From NCBI GenBank assembly GCA_951394045.1, contig OX595989.1:2418001-2482000 (forward strand): 64,000 nt of DNA, written 5' to 3'. The stretch's first letter is position 1, and the number at the start of each line of letters is the position of its first letter. Source of the DNA: Nitzschia sp. DOCU1. Its lineage: Eukaryota; Bacillariophyta; Bacillariophyceae; Bacillariales; Bacillariaceae. Positions 40,923 to 50,867 of this stretch are shown one piece after another. A model generated the notes under the pieces. The model did not search any database and had not been told where the DNA came from. It worked only from the letters and a program-made list of their open reading frames with translations. The position numbers were made by a program, and so were the translations under genes.

Positions 40923-43900
40923 ATGGCCGACGATTCCACCGCCGGCATGGCATCATTGCCCATCCAATTGGATGACCCATCCGGGATTGATACCTCGCTC
41001 GCTGGTATGCAGGTTGGCATTGGCATCGATGTAAGCTCAGCCGGAACGCCACGTAGCGCCGGTAGCACCGTTGTGCATATGCCCAGCCCCCCTGCGAACA
41101 GTGTGAATAGCACCCCTGCGCCTAGCACCACGTCATCGCATCATCCCAATGTCACGTCGCGTAGCCGAGCGGCGTATGACCACGTCATGGGTATCATCGG
41201 TGTTAAGCCCAATCATTGGGTGTACCGCGCACTCGTGGAACAGGGTATCTGTTCCCTCGCCGACCTGTTCGCCCTATGCAGGAATGACTTCGCGAACCTG
41301 TCCTTCGTCGACGAGAATGCAACTGTACACATACCTAAGCTCGTTGATATTAACCGCTTAATGCGAGCGAAGGGTTTCGCCGTCCACAAGATGGCCGATG
41401 GTGTACACATGACTAACGCCGCCTGGCTGGCGACGACCCCACTCGAGTACGAGGACTGGCTTGCTTCCCCCGCTTACGTATATTGGGGTAACAATGCACA
41501 CGAGATGGCACAGAGGGCTATGCACCCCCCGAATGACCCGAACGCACGTGCCCGCGCGTACTACGCCTCCGTAGTTAACTTTCAGCGTGGTATGAAGCGT
41601 GACATGAATGTGTACCCTAAGTTGAAGCTTGTAGAGAACTTCCAAGACTGGGATCGGCAGATGCAAATCCATACCCGAGCCCAAGGCGTTTACAACGTCA
41701 TTGCGGATGAGCGCGACCATATCCGCCCTGTCACTGACGAAGACCGTGCCCTGTTCAAGGAGCAAGAGGTCTACGTTATGGCTGTACTGAATAACTGTGT
41801 GCTTACTAATTATGGTAGAACCCTAATTACTAGGTATGGCGAACGTTCCTCCGCCCGCCTCCTGTACCTAGACTTGAAGAAGGAAGCGACCACGTCCGTC
41901 GCAGCGCGCCAACAGGCAAATGCGTTGATGAAATGGTTATCAGCCACCAGACTGACTGCTGATTGGCCGGATACCACGCACACGTTCGTCCTGTACTGGC
42001 ACGCTCGCTACGAGGACTACCAGCGTCTCTCGCCGCCTGACATGCGCATGCCCGAACACCTCGCCGTCAACCTGCTCCAGTGCGCCGTAGAAGGCGTACC
42101 GCGCCTCAACCAGGTTCGCGTGACGAGCGAGACGTACCATGTACACGCCTCGCTCCACATCGGCCAGCTCGTCGACCCGAATGACGTTACTGCGCCCACG
42201 CGTTCCCTCCCGTACGAGACGTACCGGCAGCTCCTGCTCGCCGCCTGTGAACAGTATGACCAGGAACGCGCCATGCACGGACACCGCGCCGCCGGCAAGC
42301 GTCGCACCGCACGCGTCTACGCCACGGATGTCGCCTACGACGACCCCGAGCCTATCTACGGGGAGGTCTACGACGTCGCCGATGACGCGCCTGCCTTCGA
42401 GGCCTTTAAGGTCTCGATTAACACCCCGATCACTGAGCTCCAGCGCTACCAGGCCTACCAGGCGCGCCTCCAGGCTTCCACGTGGCATGCACTTTCGCCC
42501 GACGGACAGCGCGCATGGGACACACTGACAGACGCTGATAAGGAGGTGATTATCGCCAACCAATCAGCCGCCAGTCGTGGGTCCGGGTCCAGTCGTACCC
42601 CAGGACGCCCGTCTGGCCGTCCACCCTATCGCGACCGGCGCGCTTCCCGCCTGCCCACCCCGCGCACCGCCATGTATGCCTCGTCGTATCCGCCTAGCAA
42701 TACGGGGAGCGATGATGATACTGATGATATTGCGGCAGCGGAAGACGAGCAGACCGACGACACGGTAACGGCTATGTCTATCCAACAGAAGAAGCCGAAG
42801 TCGCCTGCCAACCTCTCTAACATGATGTCCCCAAGCAAGGCACGCCCTAGTAATAGTAGTCGTAAGGTTAATACTTGCGAGATTACCTATACTGTTTCTA
42901 AGGTTCAACGGAAGACCAACGGACAAGCACTGGTCGACCGTGGTGCGAACGGCGGCATAGCAGGGAACGACATGCGCGTCATCCACATACAGCCGTACCG
43001 ATCTGTCAAGGTAGAAGGTGTGGGTAAGCACCAACTAGTCGACATACCTGTAGTTACCGCCGCCGGCGTCCTTAGTACCACCGACGGGGAGGTCATAGGT
43101 ATCTTCCATCAGTACGCGCATATCAACAGAGGACCTAGTATTCTGTCCGCCGTACAGATGGAGGCCTACAAGCAACAGGTAGATGATAAGTCTTCTAAAG
43201 TCTCTGGTATCAAGCAACGTATTACTACTGTAGATGGATACGCCATTCCGATTAGTCTACGCAACGGTCTGCCATACGTCCACCTACGCCCGCCCAGTGA
43301 TACCGAGCTGGCAACGCTTCCACATGTTATAATGACTAGTGACGTCGACTGGGACCCCACCGTCCTAGACGATGACGGGGAGGATCCAGACGGCATGCGC
43401 CCATGTGTGAAGTCAACGGCCGAGCGTGCCATCCACGACGGTTTCGACGAGTATGGTAACTACGTAGACGAAGACCGTTACGTTATCTCAACTGCTATAC
43501 TCCACGAGGACGCCCTGCTGCGTGAGTTCTCCAATCGTTATGTAGTATCCGCAGCCAACCTCTACCGGGACTACGCTATCATTGACAAGGCACCCCTCCC
43601 AGATCACCTCATGTACGTCGATACACATGAGCCCTTCGACGACTCCGAGGGCCCGGGAGATCCCGAACCCGAAGCCGCGAAGTCTCCGCACCCGGACACT
43701 GGCGATCCCGACGTTGAAGTCAATAAGTCCGGCGGTCGCGCAGTGAGGCCCGAAGAACCCGACTACGAGAGCAAAAGGCCACTCTTCGCTTGGTTGCCTT
43801 CCGAGGTCGTTAAACACACCTTCCGGAACTCAACCCAGTATGCCCGAATGCCAGTAGGTACACATTTAAAGCGTACTTTTAAATCTCCGTTTCCCGCTTT

Positions 43901-46900
43901 GAATGTACGTAGGCGAGAAGAACCGGTGGCAACGGATACCGTCTATTCCGATACGCCAGCTGTTGATAACGGCGCCACACAGGCACAGTTCTTTGTCGGC
44001 GTTCACACGGGCGTATGTGATGTGTTTCCGCTTCGCAACGAGCGACAGTTCAAGAAGGTTCTCGCGGACATTATCCGTATTCGCGGCGCGCCGACCAAGC
44101 TAATTAGTGACTCGGCTAACTTAGAAACTAGTCAGGGCGTTAAGGACATACTTAGAGCCGTATGTACGCAGGACTGGCAGAGCGAACCACACCAGCAGCA
44201 GCAGAACGCGGCCGAGCGTAGGTACCAAACCGTCAAGCGACTGACCAACACGGTATTGGACAGGACCGGCGCGCCGGCATACTGTTGGCTACTGGCACTC
44301 ACGTATGTCTGCTTCGTCCTCAACCACACGGCGTGTAAGGGGCACGGCTGGAACATCCCGATGCGCCTGCTCACAGGAGTCACCCCTGACATTAGCCCGC
44401 TCCTACGCTTCCGCTTCTACGAGCCCGTCTACTACGCCGTGAACGAGCCCGCCTTCCCATCCGAGAGCCGGGAGGCCCGCGGACGGTTCGTGGGAATCGC
44501 GGATAACGTAGGACACGCCATGACGTATCGCATACTAACGGACGATACTCTAAAGATAATCGATAGATCCTTAGTTAGATCTGCTGAAGACCCTCTAGCC
44601 CCCAATATACGCGCCGACGACGCGGCTAAGGGACCAGAGCAAGTAGTTAGGTCTAGGTCTGACGAGTCCAACCCTAGTCCCGACGACGGTCACGCCGCCG
44701 AGGCTGACGCCGCGAAGCCGTCGTTGTCGCTTATCGACTACACGGACTTTATCGGACGCTCGTTCCTGCTCGACAAGGACGAGAACGGGGAGGTCCATCG
44801 GGCGACCGTCACCGAAGTCGTCGACTCCATCGACCGCCACCATTATGACCTCGATCACGAACAAAAGCCAGTCATGTTCAAGCTCCGCATCGGCCAATCA
44901 GAGAAGGAGGAGCTGATGACGTACGACCAGGTCATTTCGCATATCGAACGAGAGCTCGAGGGAGACGTACTCTGGAAGTACAAGGGTATCGTATCGCACG
45001 AGGGACCTCTCACCGCGGGTGACCCAAGGTACAAAGGCTCTATGTACAACGTCATGGTCGAATGGGAGAACGGGGAGATCACTAGCGAACCCCTCACGAC
45101 GATGGCCGCAGACGACCCGATCCCCCTAGTAGAGTACGCGATTAAGAATAACCTACTAGAGCTACCAGGTTGGAAGCGTTTTCGCAACCTCGCTAAGCGG
45201 CAGAAGAAGCTTTACCGTATGGCGAACCAGGCGAAACTCCGCTCGTTCAACAACGCTCCTAAGTATAAGTACGGGTTCCAGATTCCACGGAACTACAAGG
45301 AAGCCGTCTGGCTCGACAAGATGAACCGGAACTCGAAGTGGGCAGACGCCACCAAATTAGAGCTCGCACAGTTGGACGAATACCAGACCTTTCAGGATGT
45401 AGGTAAGGTAGTACCGACTGGTTATAAGAAGATTCGCGTACACCTTGTCTTTGACGTGAAGCACGACGGACGACACAAGGCCCGGCTTGTCGCCGACGGA
45501 CACCTGACAGACATACCTGTAGACAGTGTGTACTCTGGAGTAGTCTCGTTGAGGGGAATTCGTATGATCACGTTCCTCTCTGAGCTTAACGGACTTCAAC
45601 TCTGGGCTACTGACATAGGTAATGCTTACTTAGAGGCCAAGACCAAAGAACGTGTCTGCATACTAGCGGGACCCGAATTCGGGCCCGAAGTTGAAGGGCA
45701 TATATTGGTCATCAAGAAGGCCTTATATGGACTCAGGACCAGCGGATTACGATGGCACGAAAGATTCGCCGAGTGTCTCCGAAACGAAGGGTTCTTTCCA
45801 TGCAAAGCAGAGCCGGACATATGGATGCAGAAGAACGGTGACGTCTACGAGTACATAGGGGTATATGTAGACGACCTCGCGATGGCTATGCTGGACCCTA
45901 AGTCCTTCACTGAACGACTCATGGAGACCTATAAGTTCAAGTTGAAGGGAACCGGGGCTATAAGCTTCCACCTCGGATGCGACTTTGCCCGTGACTCCGA
46001 TGGCATACTGTGCCTCAAGCCTAAGAAGTACATCTCGCGTATGGTCGACACGTACAAGGACCTCTTCGGGCACATGCCGAAGCATCGCGTACGTTCCCCG
46101 CTTGAGAAGAATGACCATCCGGAACTCGACACTACTCGCCTATGTAACGATAAGGAAACTAAGGACTACCAGTCTGTCGTAGGTTCCCTACAGTGGGCTG
46201 TGTCCCTCGGACGCATTGACGTCACGACGGCGGTTATGACCCTGTCACGCTTCCGTGCGCTTCCCCGGATCGGGCATTTAGATAGAGCGAAGCGTGTCGT
46301 CGCGTACCTCGCGAACATGTCCGACGCATGCATCCGTATCCGCACACATATGCCCGACTACTCTGGGATACCAGAGGTAGAGTACGATTGGACGACGTCC
46401 GTCTACGGGGAGATCGAGGAGATGGTCCCCTATGATGCCCCCGAACCCCTCGGGAAGTATGTCCTATTAACCCACTACGTAGACGCGAACTTGTACCACG
46501 ATATGTTAACTGGTCGTTCGGTCACTGGGATACTCCACTTCCTTAACGCCACTCCGATCGATTGGTTCTCCAAACGCCAAGCGACCGTCGAGACAGCGAC
46601 CTACGGATCGGAGTTCGTCGCCGCGAGAACATGTGTAGAACAAGTAATGGACCTACGTAACACGTTGCGTTATTTAGGTGTCCCAATTCTTGGCAAGAGC
46701 TACATGTTCGGTGACAACGAGTCGGTGGTTAACAGTTCTGCTAAGCCCCACGCCAAGCTACATAAGCGGCACACTGCACTTAGCTTCCATCGCGTTCGCG
46801 AGGCTATTGCAGCGGGCATAGTTGGCTTTTATCATATGCCTGGGCCTGAGAACCCCGCCGACATTCTCTCTAAGCATTGGGGATACCAGCAGATTTGGGC

Positions 46901-47051
46901 ACAGCTCAAGCCACTTATGTTCTACGCTGGTGACGTCGCCAATATGGGAGAAGTAGAATATGAGGAAGAAGAAGAAGAGGGAGAGGATTTGGAGGAAGAC
47001 GGAAGGGAGGTCACCACCCCGAGCGCGAAAGAGGGGAGTGATAGAAAATAA
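40923..47051 (+). CDS. Copia gag-pol polyprotein, single frame
   Basis: The 2042-residue polyprotein begins MADDSTAGMA. A gag region fills about the first 600 residues. Next comes the protease with ALVDRGANGGIAG (Asp 672), which has DRG where DSG or DTG is usual. The integrase core follows with VYSDTPAVDNG, LISDSANLE and QNAAERRYQ; it is preceded by VVKHTFRNSTQYA instead of an HHCC zinc finger. The reverse transcriptase includes VFDVKHDGRHKARLVADG, ATDIGNAYLEA and the catalytic YVDD (about residue 1648). RNase H has YVDANLYHD, ETATYGSEFVAAR and GDNESVVN. The tail is acidic (EYEEEEEEGEDLEEDG). The last four codons and the stop (47049-47051) lie inside the 3' LTR. No frameshift or internal stop exists, so the copy may be active. 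Confidence 0.95.
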   Translation: MADDSTAGMASLPIQLDDPSGIDTSLAGMQVGIGIDVSSAGTPRSAGSTVVHMPSPPANSVNSTPAPSTTSSHHPNVTSRSRAAYDHVMGIIGVKPNHWVYRALVEQGICSLADLFALCRNDFANLSFVDENATVHIPKLVDINRLMRAKGFAVHKMADGVHMTNAAWLATTPLEYEDWLASPAYVYWGNNAHEMAQRAMHPPNDPNARARAYYASVVNFQRGMKRDMNVYPKLKLVENFQDWDRQMQIHTRAQGVYNVIADERDHIRPVTDEDRALFKEQEVYVMAVLNNCVLTNYGRTLITRYGERSSARLLYLDLKKEATTSVAARQQANALMKWLSATRLTADWPDTTHTFVLYWHARYEDYQRLSPPDMRMPEHLAVNLLQCAVEGVPRLNQVRVTSETYHVHASLHIGQLVDPNDVTAPTRSLPYETYRQLLLAACEQYDQERAMHGHRAAGKRRTARVYATDVAYDDPEPIYGEVYDVADDAPAFEAFKVSINTPITELQRYQAYQARLQASTWHALSPDGQRAWDTLTDADKEVIIANQSAASRGSGSSRTPGRPSGRPPYRDRRASRLPTPRTAMYASSYPPSNTGSDDDTDDIAAAEDEQTDDTVTAMSIQQKKPKSPANLSNMMSPSKARPSNSSRKVNTCEITYTVSKVQRKTNGQALVDRGANGGIAGNDMRVIHIQPYRSVKVEGVGKHQLVDIPVVTAAGVLSTTDGEVIGIFHQYAHINRGPSILSAVQMEAYKQQVDDKSSKVSGIKQRITTVDGYAIPISLRNGLPYVHLRPPSDTELATLPHVIMTSDVDWDPTVLDDDGEDPDGMRPCVKSTAERAIHDGFDEYGNYVDEDRYVISTAILHEDALLREFSNRYVVSAANLYRDYAIIDKAPLPDHLMYVDTHEPFDDSEGPGDPEPEAAKSPHPDTGDPDVEVNKSGGRAVRPEEPDYESKRPLFAWLPSEVVKHTFRNSTQYARMPVGTHLKRTFKSPFPALNVRRREEPVATDTVYSDTPAVDNGATQAQFFVGVHTGVCDVFPLRNERQFKKVLADIIRIRGAPTKLISDSANLETSQGVKDILRAVCTQDWQSEPHQQQQNAAERRYQTVKRLTNTVLDRTGAPAYCWLLALTYVCFVLNHTACKGHGWNIPMRLLTGVTPDISPLLRFRFYEPVYYAVNEPAFPSESREARGRFVGIADNVGHAMTYRILTDDTLKIIDRSLVRSAEDPLAPNIRADDAAKGPEQVVRSRSDESNPSPDDGHAAEADAAKPSLSLIDYTDFIGRSFLLDKDENGEVHRATVTEVVDSIDRHHYDLDHEQKPVMFKLRIGQSEKEELMTYDQVISHIERELEGDVLWKYKGIVSHEGPLTAGDPRYKGSMYNVMVEWENGEITSEPLTTMAADDPIPLVEYAIKNNLLELPGWKRFRNLAKRQKKLYRMANQAKLRSFNNAPKYKYGFQIPRNYKEAVWLDKMNRNSKWADATKLELAQLDEYQTFQDVGKVVPTGYKKIRVHLVFDVKHDGRHKARLVADGHLTDIPVDSVYSGVVSLRGIRMITFLSELNGLQLWATDIGNAYLEAKTKERVCILAGPEFGPEVEGHILVIKKALYGLRTSGLRWHERFAECLRNEGFFPCKAEPDIWMQKNGDVYEYIGVYVDDLAMAMLDPKSFTERLMETYKFKLKGTGAISFHLGCDFARDSDGILCLKPKKYISRMVDTYKDLFGHMPKHRVRSPLEKNDHPELDTTRLCNDKETKDYQSVVGSLQWAVSLGRIDVTTAVMTLSRFRALPRIGHLDRAKRVVAYLANMSDACIRIRTHMPDYSGIPEVEYDWTTSVYGEIEEMVPYDAPEPLGKYVLLTHYVDANLYHDMLTGRSVTGILHFLNATPIDWFSKRQATVETATYGSEFVAARTCVEQVMDLRNTLRYLGVPILGKSYMFGDNESVVNSSAKPHAKLHKRHTALSFHRVREAIAAGIVGFYHMPGPENPADILSKHWGYQQIWAQLKPLMFYAGDVANMGEVEYEEEEEEGEDLEEDGREVTTPSAKEGSDRK

Positions 47052-47440
47052 GGTAGACGAGCGACGGACGGGCGGCCCGCGCGTGATGTCATTAGTGTGT
47101 TAGTCAAGGTAGTCTTTCGCTCCGAGTGGTCGAACGACGCGCGCCATGCGCGAATGGCAACGAGGAGTGATGCTCGAAGATGAGTGACCGCCGTCGGCGG
47201 CAGACGTAGATAACTCACAATATTTAGAATCACTTACGTGAACGTATTGTCACCCAATCCCCCCCAAAAGCTAAGTATATCGAGCGCCTCTAGCGTAGAG
47301 AGGCATAGTGTAGTTGTTTCTGGTTCTCCCTGGTCATTTGAGGAGAATCGTCAGCATAGTTGAGCAAGCGCCGCCACATTTGTTGATTGTCGTCGCGTTT
47401 GCCGTCGCGTCTCTTAAGAGTCCTTGCCGGATTCTTGTCA
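47039..47440 (+). repeat. Copia 3' LTR (402 bp)
   Basis: Matches 39332-39733 except for four substitutions, one of which changes the TGACGTCA site. A purine-rich tract (GAAAGAGGGGAG, 47027-47038) precedes it. Confidence 0.95.
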
Positions 47441-47445
47441 ATCTC

Positions 47446-48572
47446 CTCCTCCTCATCGTACTAACAACGGCCCTATCATGTTCCCTACAGCGGCATTCTT
47501 ACTGCTGCGTTTTGCGTTACTCCGGAATGTATGCTGTGTACGAGCATCTATCATTGGCAGCATGCTCGAGTACCTTAGCTAGGAGGATAGGGAAGCTATG
47601 TACGACAGTGGTCTTAGCCACATTACGCACGATCGAAGGACTGACTCGGCCGGCTAAGGTAGGTACAATATTACTCATGTACATGTAGTAGTCTGGATAC
47701 GTTCATAGCGGATCTTGCACGACCGTGACGGCGGTAGATGTGATGGATTCGATTATCCCAGCATGCCCCCGTGCCGGTTTGCAAGTTTCCCAGCATGCCC
47801 ATGCCGGTTTCCAAGTTTCCCAGCATGCCCCCATGCCGGTTTCCAAGTTTCCCAGCATGCCCCCATGCCGCCGGTTTCCAAGTTTTAATTAAGTCCCGTT
47901 GCCGCCGCTTCCGCTTCCGCTATAATCGCCAAGACAAAAAACGCAGTGAGTAAAGGAGTTGGTGAGCGATTCCATCCACCTTCATCCCACTACTGAATGT
48001 GACCCAGCACGCTTACCTTTGGTATAACCCAATAGTTGTTCAGATCAAAACACTATTTCCCGCCGCCAACTTTTATGTTGACTGGACTTGACCCAGGGCA
48101 TTGGTGGTCATTGGTGGAAACTTTCATGCCTTTGGTCTTGTAGTAGAAAGCTGGCGGGGAGGGAGTAATTGGCCCGAATCATGCACATGGCTGTCCCCTT
48201 CTAATAAACACTGCAAGCACAGCAATTTATCGTCTTGCATTCAAACATTATCAAGATGGCAGTCCATAATAATAATGATGATGACAAGATGATTGTGGTT
48301 GTGGTTTTTGTGTGATTGAGATACACGTAAAATATAGCTCGCAGCGATTCTCCTCTATGGCAGTTCTCAGCAGTAAGTTCTAAGAACTTGTAATTATTCC
48401 GATCCATCTCCTCTACATATACCTAAGTAGTAATAACAGTATAACACATACTGAAAATTCTTGTACGATACTCGGACGCTCCTACGTCCTTCGGACATTT
48501 TATTGATCGCTGCGATAAAGGATTGCGTTCACTGAATTCCCACCACCCAACATTTCCAACAGGCGTTTGCTG
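47446..48572. other. Intergenic region with a minisatellite
   Basis: Between the copia element and the GST gene. Besides the 30-32-bp repeat at 47757-47885, I see no gene. An AT-rich part with AATAATAATGATGATGA lies at about 48268. Confidence 0.5.
47757..47885. repeat. Four-copy minisatellite of 30-32 bp
   Basis: Units starting CCCAGCATGCCC and ending CCGGTTT(C/G)CAAGTTT begin at 47757, 47789, 47819 and 47851. Units vary by CC or CCG insertions. There are no spacers, so this is a simple tandem repeat. Confidence 0.9.
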
Positions 48573-49460
48573 ATGAAACAGCGACAGATCTACCGGTTGT
48601 TGTGCCTGAGCTACCCGCGTTTATTGTTGGCAAAGCAAGATTTATACCCACTGGGTGCAAGAAAGATGACGGATGCGACTGAAACCAAGAAGCCTGCCGA
48701 GTGGACTTTGTTGTACCACGGGGGTGGCAAATCATTCAAAGGTCGAGGTGAACTCATTCGTTTGATGTTTGAAGACAAGCAAGTTGAATTTGATTACATT
48801 GGGGATAATCTGTACGGTCCAACCGGCATAATGGATTGCTTTCGAGGCTCTGCTGAAGCCGTTGCCAAAGTGGATGGCGATGTTCCTATTCCAAATCCCG
48901 TGTTCTTTCCGCCCGCCATTTGGCACCGACCTCCCGACGGAGAAGAAGTCCTCGTCAACCAAGTAGCCGCTTGCATGATCTACGTGGGCGACATACTTGG
49001 ATACTCTCCTGCTTCAGCTGCAGAAAGGGCGATCGCGAATGCGATTATTCTGAATGCGATGGACTACATCTCGCGTGGTCGAAGCAGCTTTCACCCAGTC
49101 AACGACAGCATGTCGTATAACGATCAAAAGGAAGAGGGTGACAAGGCGTCACTGGCGTGGACCAAGGAGAAAATGCCGATTTGGTTGGCTCATTTTGAAA
49201 AGGTCGTGAAGAAACACGGAGGCAAAGCTCCTGTAGCCGGGGGATCGTCTGTAACCTATGCAGACTTTGCACTTTTCCATGTTCTTGATGCTACGGTGGC
49301 TCAATTCAATAACGAGAAATATGAGATGGCATGGGATAACCAAGACGTTCCGACTTTGAAAGAATACTACGAATGGATGAAATCCAGACCAAACCTAAAG
49401 GCCTATTTTGAATCGGACCGGGTAGCGCGTAAGTTCTTTTATCCCATCGTTCTCACTTGA
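48573..49460 (+). CDS. Glutathione S-transferase-like protein
   Basis: From the first ATG the product has 295 residues; from an internal ATG at 48666 (MTDATETKK) it has 264. The 31 residues between are basic and hydrophobic (RQIYRLLCLSYPRLLLAKQ), so they could be an organelle presequence, and alternative starts would give two locations. The thioredoxin-like N-terminal domain is visible as WTLLYHGGGKSFKGRGELIR, a soluble-GST pattern in which the helix after strand 1 begins GRGE. The helical C-terminal domain contains WLAHFEKVVKKHGG, then SVTYADFALFHVLD, the conserved D-x-x-L-F segment of GSTs. GSTs conjugate glutathione to electrophiles or act as isomerases. The second half of the thioredoxin fold is hard to match, so substrate class is open. 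Confidence 0.75.
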   Translation: MKQRQIYRLLCLSYPRLLLAKQDLYPLGARKMTDATETKKPAEWTLLYHGGGKSFKGRGELIRLMFEDKQVEFDYIGDNLYGPTGIMDCFRGSAEAVAKVDGDVPIPNPVFFPPAIWHRPPDGEEVLVNQVAACMIYVGDILGYSPASAAERAIANAIILNAMDYISRGRSSFHPVNDSMSYNDQKEEGDKASLAWTKEKMPIWLAHFEKVVKKHGGKAPVAGGSSVTYADFALFHVLDATVAQFNNEKYEMAWDNQDVPTLKEYYEWMKSRPNLKAYFESDRVARKFFYPIVLT

Positions 49461-49680
49461 CACCCGCAGATGCTCACAAATTCCACGTGCTTTGCCTTCT
49501 GCAGCTTGGGCTGGGGATAGTATGATGTAACATCACTGGTGTGGGCTGCAGAGCCCTTTCTTTCAAACGTTGCTCCACGGTCATTTGGCTGTAGATAGGA
49601 AGGTTCGTAGTCATTGGCTCGAACATAGACAGCATTTTTTGTAGACAACACGGACTGTAAGAATCCTTCTGTGCTAGGTC

Positions 49681-50122
49681 CTATAATGATGCCAGCTGCG
49701 CCCTAGGCCCCGTGTCGTTGACGTCCAAAAGCAAGTTATCGTGATCGTCCATATGCCGACGCCTAGCCGCAGAATTGTTTGTTCGTCCCCCCATTAGCAG
49801 ATTTTGCTGGTCTTCGTTGAATTGCGTGCTCGCTGTGGATTGATCTGATCGTGGGGAATCTAAACCTACCACGCCATTGCCGGCATGACCAGACAGGCGA
49901 GCCAGTCGCTTCTGCTTTTGGCGTTCCATGGCCTTTTTTGCTCTGTAGTAATTTCCAATGCATAAAACTGCGACAAATCCTATCAAAAAACACACGAATC
50001 CGACCGCCTAACATGATGAAAAGGGTAAGCAAGGAGATGCCCACTGGCAGTTGCTGATATATAGGTAGTCAACTTACCACAACGATTTCTGTTAGCGAAC
50101 GTCCCCTGGAATTGTATGTCAT
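49681..50122 (-). CDS. Small single-pass membrane protein, unknown
   Basis: Two exons, 50122-50078 and 50007-49681, with a 70-nt intron (GTAAGT donor, TGTTAG acceptor), give 123 residues. Without the first exon the frame lacks its natural start. A short polar N-terminus (MTYNSRGRSLTEIVV) is followed by one strong membrane helix AVGFVCFLIGFVAVLCIGNY and a basic stop-transfer segment RAKKAMERQKQKRLARL. The rest is polar, Asn/Asp/Arg-rich and probably disordered. The charge pattern predicts the long C-terminal tail on the cytosolic side. I know no family for it. It diverges from the TPI gene. Confidence 0.6.
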
Positions 50123-50867
50123 TTTTTACGCGATTCGTTCGTTGAAATGTACAAAGTCGCAGTGGACAATCAAAGTATATGCGTCCAAGCAGACAAATAG
50201 AGAGAGTGGCTTTCGTGTGAAGTAGAACCAAGTCCTCGATCTCTTGTCATCATCGGGTAGCCTCCAGTGCGCTTTCTGGCGCGGCGTCATTGTCAACACG
50301 TTGGTGGGTGGGCGTTGTTGCTATCTCGGATATGGGGTTTGCCGCCGTTGCAATTGGGGGAGGAGGGAGATTTTCCCGCTAAGAATTCCGGGTGCACCGA
50401 CTGACGGTAAATTCGATTTTGGAAGGCATGACGTGGCTGGCTCCCACCACATTCCATCGGCGAGGATCGATTGGCCGGCTGGCTCGAGCTTTCCTCATTT
50501 TGTTGAACTCTGATTTCTGTTCCTTGATCTAATATGAATAGTTATGATGGAACATGATGTTATGTTTCACGTATCTTGCCTACGGAGAAAACGACTTTTT
50601 ACATGCGTCATCAAGGGTACTGCCTGTAGATACGTGTTGCAATACTGTACCATTCAGTCAATTGACGTACGTGTTCTCAACAGAGCAGTCCCTCTATCTA
50701 TTCCGCCGACCAACTTACGCACAACACCTTTCCCTCCGACAGATTCTCGCAACGACCGAATCTAACTACGTTCCCAACCACCACCACTCTTCATTTTATT
50801 TGTGAACTTAACAATTTTCTCGTCCGAGTTTAGGACAAACTTACATCGAACCCATTACTCATCGACA
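50123..50867. other. Shared upstream region of the small membrane protein and TPI
   Basis: 745 bp between divergent genes, containing both promoters. No supported gene; several overlapping frames look random. Confidence 0.5.

Larger units (their letters stand above)
39332..47440 (+). mobile_element. Full-length Ty1/copia LTR retrotransposon
   Basis: Two 402-bp LTRs (TGATAGAAAA...TTCTTGTCA) bound an 8109-bp element with a perfect 5-bp target duplication ATCTC (39327-39331 and 47441-47445). The LTRs differ at four positions I can find. One uninterrupted gag-pol frame of 2042 codons has the copia order: protease, integrase, RT, RNase H. The element looks complete and recent. It belongs to the diatom copia (CoDi) type by its protein, as far as I can judge by memory of these sequences. 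Confidence 0.95.

Noticed and set aside
47757..47885. Possible CRISPR-like array
   Set aside because: Units are contiguous without unique spacers and the genome is eukaryotic; it is a minisatellite.
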